A stretch of 64,000 bases of DNA, from positions 1-64,000 of the forward strand of contig NZ_JABJVV010000006.1 of NCBI RefSeq assembly GCF_013155545.1, given 5' to 3'. The notes under the pieces were generated by a model. The model was given only the letters and a program-made list of their open reading frames with translations, did not search any database and was not told the DNA's origin. Source of the stretch: Caenimonas soli (GTDB taxonomy: Bacteria; Pseudomonadota; Gammaproteobacteria; Burkholderiales; Burkholderiaceae_C). A program made the translations under genes and the position numbers. Shown piece after piece: positions 1 through 6,268 of the stretch. The stretch's first letter is position 1, and every line of letters begins with the position of its first letter.

Positions 1-299
1 TCTGCCCGCCGACAACAACTGGGTGGAGAACCAGATCCGGCCCATCGCCACAGGCAGGAAGAACTGGCTGTTCGCCGGATCGCTTCGCGCGGGCCAGCGC
101 GCCGCGGCGATCATGAGCCTGGTGCACTCGGCGCGGCTCAATGGACACGACCCCTACGCCTACCTGCGCGACGTCCTTGAACGGTTGCCCACCCAACCGG
201 CCAGCCGCATCGACGAACTGCTGCCGCACAGATGGCAGCCGGCTTCGGCGGCAATCTGATACCGCGGCCGTCGTCAAGACGGGATCACCGCGTGCTTAC
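1..299 (+). mobile_element. IS66-family insertion sequence, right end only
   Basis: The window opens inside an IS66-family element. What is visible is the 3' end of the transposase gene (tnpC) followed by about 40 bp of non-coding sequence. Bases 278-299 end in ...CGTGCTTAC; read outward-in this is GTAAGCACGCGGTGATCC, the kind of terminus IS66 elements carry, so I place the element's right end at 299. IS66 elements normally make 8-bp target duplications, so CATCGCGT (300-307) should also occur just left of the element, outside this window. The element separates the cassette array from whatever lies upstream, possibly the integrase. The boundary is inferred from motif resemblance only. Confidence 0.75.
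2..259 (+). CDS. IS66-family transposase TnpC, C-terminal fragment
   Basis: This is the C-terminal 85 residues of an IS66 transposase; the gene begins before the window, so the apparent ATG at 23 is internal. The stretch DNNWVENQIRPIA, then GRKNWLFAGS and LNGHDPYAYL, is the conserved end of the DDE catalytic domain. The E of NWVEN matches the third catalytic acidic residue of this family. The final segment ending in LLPHRW is the conserved IS66 C-terminal tail. The stop at 257-259 precedes the inferred terminal inverted repeat. The 3' end shows no sign of decay, so the element may be intact. Identification is by recognition of family motifs. Confidence 0.9.
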   Translation: MPADNNWVENQIRPIATGRKNWLFAGSLRAGQRAAAIMSLVHSARLNGHDPYAYLRDVLERLPTQPASRIDELLPHRWQPASAAI

Positions 300-764
300 C
301 ATCGCGTCGCATACGTCGCCGCTGGAGTGTTCACTTCTGCAGCGCTAACTCAGTTTGAGTCTGGCGCAAATCTACCTGTTCCGCAGTCACGCGCCGACTC
401 AGCGTTCTTGGTCACACCATCTGAGCTGGCGGTTAAGGTCCGTTCCGTACCGCAGCGCAGCGGCGGAACGCTGTTTGCGGTCGATGAGCTGGCGAACCCT
501 GCGAGCGCAACGTTACGGCTTGGGCGTGCGTGCGGTCGCGACGTCCTGCTGCCTGGTGTTATTGGCACAACCGCTAGCGCCGGCCCAGCGGCCGATATTC
601 ATCGGGCATTCGCGCTGGCGATCGGCAAGCGGTTCAAACGCGTACAGTCCTATTGGGTGGGGCCTGCCGCCCATGCACTGCTAGAACAAGGAGTTCGTCT
701 CACCATCGGGGGAAATGCCGCGCCGGGGTACGATCTTGCCTATGGGAGTGCTGGTGATGCTTAA
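300..764 (+). pseudogene. Cassette ORF truncated at its 5' end by the IS66 insertion
   Basis: An open frame runs from the IS66 end through 764 (about 154 codons). It contains no credible start close to the insertion point, so the 5' part was probably displaced by the element. The predicted product is moderately Ala/Gly-rich and I do not recognise a family; near the C-terminus it reads SYWVGPAAHALLEQG. The stop codon lies inside the R'' box of the following attC (759-765), as is usual for cassette genes, which supports this frame being the real one. No function is assigned. Confidence 0.55.
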
Positions 765-845
765 CTGGTCGGTCAACACGGACCCGCAACTGCAGGGGGC
801 GGCTTCGCCGCAAGTGTTGCGGTCCGGTCACCTTCAACGTTATCC
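759..845 (+). other. attC site 1 (long type)
   Basis: R'' is GCTTAAC (759-765) and R' is GTTATCC (839-845). Between them are the arms CACGGACC and GGTCCGGTC and a central hairpin GGCGGCTTCGCCGC. At 87 bp it is the same length and layout as the sites at 1293, 2437 and 3108. Confidence 0.8.
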
Positions 846-856
846 GTCAGTGTGAT

Positions 857-1291
857 ATGAGCACTCGCGTCAGCCTGTCTGAACTCCTCAATGCCTTCGA
901 GTGGGCGAGCGCGGATGGGCCTTTCGAGAACTTGGCGTATGTGAGCCGGGAATCGGGACAAATATCGCTTGTCTCTGACTTTGATGACACCGGCGACGAT
1001 CCTCCGGAGGATGCGGACGACGATACGTTGTATCTCATGGTCCCAAGCAAGACGGAGCTCGATCTGGGACGAAGCCTTGCGCTCGAATTCACCGCGCAAG
1101 AACTGCCCGACTGCTCTGGGAAAGTCAGAGGCTTCTTTGCGAAGCCGGGCGCATACGCGAAGTTCAAAGACTTGCTGGCGGAACGGGGCAGTCTTGAGGC
1201 TTGGTACGCTTATGAAGCGAGTGGAGTGGAACGAGCACTGCGCGCATGGGCGGCCGAGAACGACATCGAGCTCACGGAGGGCGCCCTGTGA
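857..1291 (+). CDS. UPF0158 family protein (cassette gene)
   Basis: A 144-residue acidic soluble protein resembling the UPF0158 family, whose biochemical role is unknown. Recognisable features are the N-terminal helix LSELLNAFEWAS, the acidic stretch DDPPEDADDD (about residues 47-56), the motif VPSKTELDLGR, the central AYAKFKDLL, and the C-terminal WYAYEASGVERALRAW. The length is normal for the family. The start is the ATG at 857, 18 bp after the cassette boundary; no strong Shine-Dalgarno is visible, which is common for the first gene of a cassette. The stop overlaps the edge of the next attC. The cassette spans 839 to 1299 and its two ends are exact reverse complements. Confidence 0.75.
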   Translation: MSTRVSLSELLNAFEWASADGPFENLAYVSRESGQISLVSDFDDTGDDPPEDADDDTLYLMVPSKTELDLGRSLALEFTAQELPDCSGKVRGFFAKPGAYAKFKDLLAERGSLEAWYAYEASGVERALRAWAAENDIELTEGAL

Positions 1292-1292
1292 C

Positions 1293-1379
1293 GGATAACA
1301 TATCAATCGACACGGACCCACAACAGCAGGAGGCGGCTTCGCCGCTGGTGTTGGTGGTCCGGTCATTTTTACGTTAGGG
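1293..1379 (+). other. attC site 2 (long type)
   Basis: R'' GGATAAC (1293-1299), R' GTTAGGG (1373-1379), central hairpin GGCGGCTTCGCCGC, arms CACGGACC/GGTCCGG. It is nearly identical to attC 4 and attC 5, indicating a recently spread site type. Confidence 0.85.
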
Positions 1380-1391
1380 CGCACGGAACAT

Positions 1392-2006
1392 ATGTCTGAC
1401 GCACTCTGGTCATTGGAAGTCGCCGAGACGGTGCCTGCCACGTTCCTTGCAGACAAAGACCTGCTCGCGGCCACATTGAAAGGCGGCATCTCGCCAGCCA
1501 CCGTGAGGAGAGCGATCGCAGAGTCGCTCGGAAGTGCGCCCCTCACGCTTGAACTGATTCGCCCCGACGGCAAGGGTCTTCTTGAAAAGGCAGTCCCCGT
1601 AGGCGACCTACTTCTGTTTGGCTGGATCCCTGTCTTCTCAGAGGCCGGGTATGAGCTTCTTCTTTCGGAAGGCTGCTCCGACACCGAGTTTGTGGACTGC
1701 AGATTTCGAGTGCTGGGTAGCAGAAGCTTCAAGGCTCACGTCCCGCTGGTCAGTCACGACGTCATTGACTTTCCATGCTCCATCGCCATCCACACCATCC
1801 CGCTAGAGCCACCAGTTCCATTTCACTTTGTGAGCGTGAAACTCAAGCCAAGCCGAACACGGCTGCCCCCTTGCTTCCGCGTTCCAGCCCCGGGGCATCC
1901 GCAGGTTCTCGGTGAGCTATTCGCCCTTGAGTCACTTCGCGCTGCATGGCAATCTGCGGGGCTTCAGGGAGCGCACTTTCGGCGTTTGGCCCACGGTGCG
2001 CCCTAA
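1392..2006 (+). CDS. Hypothetical cassette protein
   Basis: A 204-residue ORF starting at ATG 1392, 18 bp after the cassette junction, and ending with its stop inside the R'' box of attC 3. I do not recognise a family. The N-terminal two thirds look like a folded soluble domain with alternating hydrophobic strands (TLELIRPDGKGLL, VGDLLLFGWIPVF). The last ~60 residues are Pro/Arg-rich and end LQGAHFRRLAHGAP, and may be poorly structured. There is no signal peptide or membrane segment. The cassette ends match: GTTAGGGCGCA at its start and TGCGCCCTAAC at its end are exact reverse complements, so this unit is one intact cassette. Confidence 0.6.
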   Translation: MSDALWSLEVAETVPATFLADKDLLAATLKGGISPATVRRAIAESLGSAPLTLELIRPDGKGLLEKAVPVGDLLLFGWIPVFSEAGYELLLSEGCSDTEFVDCRFRVLGSRSFKAHVPLVSHDVIDFPCSIAIHTIPLEPPVPFHFVSVKLKPSRTRLPPCFRVPAPGHPQVLGELFALESLRAAWQSAGLQGAHFRRLAHGAP

Positions 2007-2078
2007 CCCTTCCATCGAGGGGACGTCCACAAGCAGGCTTCGCCTGCTTGCGGCCGCGCCTCATGTCAAACGTTATAC
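2001..2078 (+). other. attC site 3 (CCTAACCCTTCCATC type)
   Basis: R'' CCCTAAC (2001-2007), R' GTTATAC (2072-2078). The middle carries a perfect stem AAGCAGGC-TTC-GCCTGCTT and flanking complementary arms (GGGGACG / CGGCCGCGCC region). It is 78 bp and a second site type, distinct from attC 1, 2, 4 and 5. Confidence 0.85.
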
Positions 2079-2089
2079 GGGAACGGGAC

Positions 2090-2428
2090 ATGCCGCTGGT
2101 TGACCTTCTGCCCGAAGAGAACGCGCTGGTTTTCGCATGTTTGAAGTGCGTGGCGTCGGGCCGCGTAATCCCGCATGACTGGGAGTTTCAAACCCTCTTG
2201 GGAGTTGAGCCTGCGCAAGTAGTGGCTGTTGTTGATGCTTGGCCGAATGTGGATGAATCAGATGAGATCGTAGGGCTCGCGATTAACAACTCACTGAATA
2301 GCTTGCTCGGGTTGGTGTCCGATGACCTTCTAAGGAAGCATCTCGCCTATGGGAAGTCACAAATTGCAGCTGTCTTCTCCAAATGGCGGGGAAGTACCTC
2401 GAGCGTCCACGAACCGCGGGAGGTGTGA
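2090..2428 (+). CDS. Hypothetical cassette protein
   Basis: A 112-residue soluble protein of unknown function. I chose ATG 2090 because it is the first ATG inside the cassette (which begins at 2073); an in-frame ATG at 2063 lies within the previous attC and would make the N-terminus depend on the neighbour. The sequence begins MPLVDLLPEENALVFACL and contains RVIPHDWEFQTLLGVE and DDLLRKHLAYGK. The repeated all-alpha look and the length recall small immunity-like or helical cassette proteins, but I cannot name a family. The cassette start GTTATACGGG and end CCCGTATAAC are exact reverse complements. Confidence 0.6.
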   Translation: MPLVDLLPEENALVFACLKCVASGRVIPHDWEFQTLLGVEPAQVVAVVDAWPNVDESDEIVGLAINNSLNSLLGLVSDDLLRKHLAYGKSQIAAVFSKWRGSTSSVHEPREV

Positions 2429-2436
2429 GTGTCCCC

Positions 2437-2523
2437 GTATAACATGTCAATCGACACGGACCCACATCTGCAGAAAGCGGCTTCGCCGCGAATGGTGGTG
2501 GTCCGGTCATTTTTACGTTATCC
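2437..2523 (+). other. attC site 4 (long type)
   Basis: R'' GTATAAC (2437-2443), R' GTTATCC (2517-2523). It is 87 bp with the CACGGACC/GGTCCGG arms and a central GCGGCTTCGCCGC hairpin. Confidence 0.85.
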
Positions 2524-2547
2524 GTCAATCGCTGTCGTCGGTGCGTG

Positions 2548-2844
2548 TCAGCGATCGTGCCAATATCCTGGGCGCTTACGTTGATGCGCGATCGCAAAGA
2601 CGGTCACGTTCCGGCCAAGAACTTCATACATCACCGTGTATGGAAAGTGCCTGAGATGGTAGTGGCGAAAACCGTCCTGGTCTTCCGGCCAGTCCTCTGC
2701 CGTTTCGCTCAAACCATCGATGGCATCGAACAGCTCAACCCGAAACGCATCGGCTGCCATTGGGCTTCTTTCGAAATACCAGAGGAATGCCTCGCGGGCC
2801 TCTGCCTCCGCTTCGGGCAGTACCTCAACGTCGAAGGAACTCAC
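2548..2844 (-). CDS. ParE/RelE-superfamily toxin (type II TA, cassette gene)
   Basis: A 98-residue toxin of the RelE/ParE fold, expected to act on translation or DNA gyrase; which of these cannot be told from sequence alone. It begins at a GTG (2842-2844) that overlaps the antitoxin stop by 4 bp. Typical features are the N-terminal strand FDVEVLPEAEAEAREA, a long helix with WYFERSP and AADAFRVELFDAI, and the C-terminal strands FRHYHLRHFPYTVMYEV and VTVFAIAHQRKRPGYW. The YxV and HxxRxPxYW elements match plasmid-stabilisation ParE-like proteins. The gene is transcribed against the direction of the array, so it cannot rely on an integron promoter. Its partner lies immediately upstream (2841-3065). 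Confidence 0.8.
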   Translation of the reverse strand: MSSFDVEVLPEAEAEAREAFLWYFERSPMAADAFRVELFDAIDGLSETAEDWPEDQDGFRHYHLRHFPYTVMYEVLGRNVTVFAIAHQRKRPGYWHDR

Positions 2845-3065
2845 AGGGAACTGAGGCGCTGGCGAACTTCGGTCCAGGGAGCGGCTTGCACTCGCCCCGC
2901 ACGTAATTCCGCGCGGCGTCGGCCTGCCTCGGCGCGCCACAGCTCGGACACCGTCGCCTCGTCGGCCGTCTCAAGGCTGTCGAGAAGAGCAACCGCCAAG
3001 GCTGAGCGCTCCTCGGCCGGGAGGCCAAGAACCTCATCAAGCAGGTGGTCTACGCGGGCGTTCAT
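2841..3065 (-). CDS. Antitoxin, addiction-module component family
   Basis: A 74-residue antitoxin of the 'putative addiction module component' type that commonly pairs with ParE-like toxins. The start is ATG 3065 (MNARVDHLLDEVLGL); longer readings of the frame run back into the attC. The core LLDEVLGLPAEERSALAVALLDSL followed by WRAEAGRRRAELRAG is characteristic of the family, with the C-terminal basic/hydrophobic tail expected to wrap the toxin. It is first in a two-gene unit with 4-bp overlap, which should keep antitoxin synthesis coupled to toxin. The gene has to bring its own promoter, probably between 3066 and 3107, since it opposes the array. Confidence 0.78.
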   Translation of the reverse strand: MNARVDHLLDEVLGLPAEERSALAVALLDSLETADEATVSELWRAEAGRRRAELRAGRVQAAPWTEVRQRLSSL

Positions 3066-3107
3066 GGTGTTCAGTCTAGCACCGCGAGCGCCATGCGGGA
3101 AGGGGAC

Positions 3108-3194
3108 GGATAACATGGCAATCGACACGGACCCACAACAGCAGGAGGCGGCTTCGCCGCTCATGTTGGTGGTCCGGTCATCTTCACGTTGGGC
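3108..3194 (+). other. attC site 5 (long type)
   Basis: R'' GGATAAC (3108-3114), R' GTTGGGC (3188-3194), 87 bp, with the same arms and central hairpin as attC 2. The TA cassette (2517-3114) starts GTTATCCGTC; its R'' end reads GACGGATAAC, an exact complement. Confidence 0.85.
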
Positions 3195-3236
3195 GTCACA
3201 CACCACGCACGCGCCGGAGCGTCAGAGAGGTTGATC

Positions 3237-3830
3237 ATGGACCAAGCACCGAGGATGGCGTTCTCACACATCGGTCTGTACGTTGCGGACATGGCCGCGA
3301 TGGTCAGCTTCTATACCGGCGTACTCGGCTTCTCCATCACCGATCAGGCCCACATTCGCGGTGCCGACGTCGTCTTCCTGTCGCGAAACCCAGACGAACA
3401 TCACCAGATCGTGCTAGTCCCCGGGCGCGCGTCACATAGCCTTTCGACGCTCAATCAGATCTCGTTCCGGGTCGTGTCGCTCCCCGAACTCCGGCGCCTG
3501 CATGCAAAGATTCTCGCGCTCGGGGTTCGTGATCTCAATCCAACCAACCATGGTGGGTCTTGGTCTGTGTACTTCCTAGACCCAGAGGGCAACAGGATCG
3601 AACTGTTCACGCAGACCCCGTGGTACATGCCTCCTGTTTCGGTTCCGCTCGACTTCGCGCTCTCAGACGACGAGATATACACCGTGACCCAGGCGATGGT
3701 TCAGGCGGCACCGGGATCCATGGATCGAGCTGAGTGGCGAAGCCGACTGCAGCGGCGACTCAACGAGGAAGGAACGATCGAGCATCGCACCTCATTGCTT
3801 GACCTGCCTTCCTCGTCTGGAGGAACGTGA
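3237..3830 (+). CDS. VOC-family (glyoxalase/dioxygenase fold) protein
   Basis: A 197-residue protein of the vicinal-oxygen-chelate superfamily. The N-terminal half reads as one VOC unit pair: FSHIGLYVADM with candidate metal ligand H11, FYTGVLGF, EHHQIVLV with H57, and a second module ending YFLDPEGNRIELF with E122. These four-residue-type positions are the usual metal ligands in the fold. The last ~65 residues (after TPWYMPP) are an extension without a recognised domain; WYMPP is reminiscent of catechol dioxygenase-like VOC proteins. The start is ATG 3237, preceded by an AGAGAGG ribosome site at 3224-3230. The cassette ends GTTGGGCGTCA and TGACGCCCAAC are exact complements. The substrate is unknown. 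Confidence 0.8.
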   Translation: MDQAPRMAFSHIGLYVADMAAMVSFYTGVLGFSITDQAHIRGADVVFLSRNPDEHHQIVLVPGRASHSLSTLNQISFRVVSLPELRRLHAKILALGVRDLNPTNHGGSWSVYFLDPEGNRIELFTQTPWYMPPVSVPLDFALSDDEIYTVTQAMVQAAPGSMDRAEWRSRLQRRLNEEGTIEHRTSLLDLPSSSGGT

Positions 3831-3831
3831 C

Positions 3832-3909
3832 GCCCAACCCTTCATTGCAGCCGACGTGCGTCAGCCGCCTTCGCCGGCTGCCACCCGCGGCTGAACTCAA
3901 ACGATGAGC
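3832..3909 (+). other. attC site 6 with damaged R' box
   Basis: R'' GCCCAAC (3832-3838) is intact. The expected R' at 3903-3909 reads GATGAGC, that is GTTGAGC with the second base changed, so the cleavage triplet GTT is lost. The middle has arms CAGCCGCC and GGCTG around CTTCGCC. The site is 78 bp and probably not recombinogenic at R'. Confidence 0.6.
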
Positions 3910-3921
3910 AGTCGCTCATCG
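3902..3921. repeat. Perfect 8-bp palindrome beside damaged attC 6
   Basis: CGATGAGC and GCTCATCG flank a 4-base loop (AGTC). The palindrome overlaps the damaged R' box of attC 6. The rest of the stretch up to the patatin start (3922-4175, about 250 bp) shows no gene I can support and no clear attC. Confidence 0.5.
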
Positions 3922-4175
3922 CTGCCCTTTATTATTTCACAAAGAGGGAAGCCCTTGTACGTGGAGATGATGAACAGGCTCTCCCCGCGCAGGTCCAACC
4001 TTCACTCATCAACGCCTGCGCATCACGCGGTGGAAATCACTATGGAAACGGCTTTGGCTCAGGCCGGCAGACTGAACCTGTCACCTCGAGCGAGCACTGC
4101 CCAGCGTTAATCAAAGCGCGGGGCGCAGTTTGCGTGGGCTTGCGCCTCGGTGTGAATCGCGAGATCGGACTGCAC

Positions 4176-5258
4176 ATGAAAACGAAACGGCAAAGGCTTC
4201 CCGGACAGGTCGTCCTGGTCCTGCAGGGCGGCGGCGCTTTGGGCGCGTACCAGGCCGGCGTATTCGAGGCGCTCTCGAATGCGGGCATCGAGCCGGATTG
4301 GGTCATCGGCACGTCGATCGGTGCGATCAACGGTGCGCTGATCGCCGGAAACACGCCGGGCAACCGTCTGCCGCGGCTTCGCGAGTTCTGGCAACGGCTG
4401 GAGAAAGCGCCGGCCACTGGAATGTGGAGCGCCCTGTTTCAGGGCATCCCGAGCTTCTATCGTCCGCGTCCCGCTGCATGGGCGGGGCCGCTTGCCCCCG
4501 TCGGGCTCGATGAAGCCTCGTACTATTCCACTGAACCGCTGAGGCAGACGCTCGGGTCGCTGGTGGACTTGAATGTCCTAGCGCATGCGAAGACGCGGTT
4601 GACGATGGGCGCGGTCTCCGTGCGCAGTGGCGAGCTGAAGTATTTCGACAGTCGTGACGCTCCTCTTGGCCTCGACCACGTAATGGCGTCTGCAGCGCTG
4701 CCGCCCGCGTTTGCCGCGGTACGCATCGACGGCGAGGCGTATTGGGACGGGGGCGTGTACTCGAATACGCCCATTGAGGCGGTCCTCGACGACAGCCCCC
4801 GGCGCAGTTCCGTGATCTTCGCGGTCAACGTATGGCAGCCGAACGGTGTCGAGCCGAAGTCGATATGGGAAGTGATGGGCCGGCAGAAGGACATCCAGTA
4901 CGCCAGCCGCACCGATACGCACATTGCGCGGCAGAAGGAACTTCACCAACTGCGTCACGTCATCCGGGAACTGGCCAAGCATCTGCCCGAATCGAAGAGA
5001 GAGAGCACCGGCTGCCGCGAACTGACAGCCTACGGTTGCGGCACAACCATGCATATCGTTCGGCTGTTGGCGCCGACGCTTGATAGCGAGGACTTTTTCA
5101 AGGACATCGACTTCAGCGGCGCAGGCATACGGCAGCGATGGGAGGCGGGGCTGCGGGACGCGCAGCAGATGATCGAGAGCGCGCCATGGAACGAACCGGT
5201 CGACGCGCTGGAGGGCGTCGTTGTGCATGGCCCGGGCGGACTGACGCCGAGCGTGTAG
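4176..5258 (+). CDS. Patatin-like phospholipase
   Basis: A 360-residue serine lipid hydrolase of the bacterial patatin family (predicted acyl hydrolase acting on phospholipid or a storage lipid). The oxyanion loop GGGALGAY lies at residues 18-25, the nucleophile elbow GTSIG at 45-49 (Ser47), and the catalytic aspartate in DGG at 191-193 (D191) to complete the Ser-Asp dyad. The C-terminal third beyond about residue 210 is the extra domain found in a subgroup of longer bacterial patatins (DUF3734-like). There is no signal peptide, so it is predicted cytosolic. I chose ATG 4176 because the longer frame adds only 14 unconserved residues. It lies inside the cassette array, but only the site to its right (5419) is a clean attC. 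Confidence 0.85.
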   Translation: MKTKRQRLPGQVVLVLQGGGALGAYQAGVFEALSNAGIEPDWVIGTSIGAINGALIAGNTPGNRLPRLREFWQRLEKAPATGMWSALFQGIPSFYRPRPAAWAGPLAPVGLDEASYYSTEPLRQTLGSLVDLNVLAHAKTRLTMGAVSVRSGELKYFDSRDAPLGLDHVMASAALPPAFAAVRIDGEAYWDGGVYSNTPIEAVLDDSPRRSSVIFAVNVWQPNGVEPKSIWEVMGRQKDIQYASRTDTHIARQKELHQLRHVIRELAKHLPESKRESTGCRELTAYGCGTTMHIVRLLAPTLDSEDFFKDIDFSGAGIRQRWEAGLRDAQQMIESAPWNEPVDALEGVVVHGPGGLTPSV

Positions 5259-5675
5259 CCATCAGCCGCGGCCTTTGCCCACGCTGTTCACAGCGATGAC
5301 CCCGCTGGCCAAGCGCCACGCAGGACTCGATGGATTTCAGAAGAAGATGCGTACCCTGAGTGGCTTTGCAAATTGCGCCAAGGAGGAAGATGAATCCCGT
5401 GCGCGACCTCGTCCAGACGCCTAACAGGTCAGCCCAGACGGACGTCGTGGCGGCACGCTTCGCCTGCCTAGCGAGTTGATGAAGTCCCTTTCATTCGTTA
5501 GGCATCGCTTAGTCCATACGCGGCCCCCGGTCGTCGCCACCAGCTCTGGAGGACATTCCGCGTTAGCAAAAAGGAGTTGCTCTTCAGACCCATTGTCCTA
5601 CCATTAATTTCTGGTGCGACTCGTCCCGAATCGCATCATAAGCCCCTGTGGCGCATCAACAACTGGAGATTACTC
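5259..5675. other. 417-bp gene-less stretch containing attC 7
   Basis: The first 160 bp after the patatin gene hold no supported ORF; a possible short start at 5390 (after AAGGAGGAAG) reads only into the attC. Bases 5419-5503 are attC 7. The remaining 170 bp up to the NTF2-like gene lie inside the next cassette as its leader. I see no RNA gene or convincing promoter here. Confidence 0.5.
5419..5503 (+). other. attC site 7
   Basis: R'' GCCTAAC (5419-5425) and R' GTTAGGC (5497-5503) are perfect complements; the centre has CACGCTTCGCCTGC with flanking arms. At 85 bp it differs in sequence from both main attC types in the array, so it was probably acquired from another source. Confidence 0.8.
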
Positions 5676-6110
5676 ATGTCAACAGACAACGAAATCCGCA
5701 AGGCGTCAGAGCAGTTCTATGCCGGGTTGAACCGTATGGGTAACGGAGAAGCCGGCGCACTTTCAGACATCTGGTCGCACGGCGCAGGCGTCACGACCCT
5801 GCACCCGATCGGTGGCCGACAAGTCGGCTGGGATGCAGTGAAGGAATCATTTGACGGAGTGGCCAAAGTGGCTTCAGACGCGAAGATTGAACTGAAGGAT
5901 CAACTCATCCAGGTCGCCGGGGACATGGCCTATGAGGTAGGTATCGAGCATGGCCAGTTCAAGATGGCCGGGCACCCAGTCAGTCTGGAGCATCGAGTAA
6001 CAAATATCTATCGACGAGAAGCCGGATCCTGGAAACTTGTCCATCACCACACGGACATTTCGCCTGCGATGCTGGATATTCTCAGCCGCTTGCCGCCCCC
6101 GTCAGCCTGA
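5676..6110 (+). CDS. NTF2-like (SnoaL/ketosteroid-isomerase-type) protein
   Basis: A 144-residue protein of the NTF2-like superfamily, a cone-shaped alpha+beta barrel used by polyketide cyclases, isomerases and many proteins of unknown activity. The first helix is FYAGLNRMGNGEAGALSDIW, followed by THGAGVTTLHPIG-like residues (WSHGAGVTTLHPIGG, residues about 28-42), GWDAVKESF, and the closing strands EHRVTNIYRREAGSWKLVHHHTD. The start is ATG 5676 with GGAG at 5665-5668. There is no signal peptide. The cassette runs from 5497 to 6209; its first bases GTTAGGCATC are the exact complement of GATGCCTAAC at its end. The long 170-bp leader before the gene is unusual for a cassette. Substrate unknown. 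Confidence 0.75.
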   Translation: MSTDNEIRKASEQFYAGLNRMGNGEAGALSDIWSHGAGVTTLHPIGGRQVGWDAVKESFDGVAKVASDAKIELKDQLIQVAGDMAYEVGIEHGQFKMAGHPVSLEHRVTNIYRREAGSWKLVHHHTDISPAMLDILSRLPPPSA

Positions 6111-6202
6111 GCCGGCAGAGGGTTCGACGCGAAACCAGCAATCCCCGCTACACGCGCAGGGATGACCAAAAGAACGAACAGTTGTTACTTGGCAAGAGCG
6201 AT

Positions 6203-6260
6203 GCCTAACCCTCTGACGCCACCGACCTGGGTTGCCCGCCAAAGCCCATCAGAGCGTCTT
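6203..6260 (+). other. attC 8, right half missing
   Basis: R'' GCCTAAC (6203-6209) is intact and matches its own cassette start, and a TCTTCGCCGGC hairpin-like core follows near 6258-6268, but no R' box is found before the next gene, which begins (3' end first, minus strand) at 6269. A non-cassette insertion or deletion probably removed the right half. Confidence 0.5.
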
Positions 6261-6268
6261 CGCCGGCT

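Noticed and set aside
3904..4110. 68-codon ORF before the patatin gene
   Set aside because: Begins in the damaged attC, has no ribosome site and no recognisable composition; more likely non-coding remnant.
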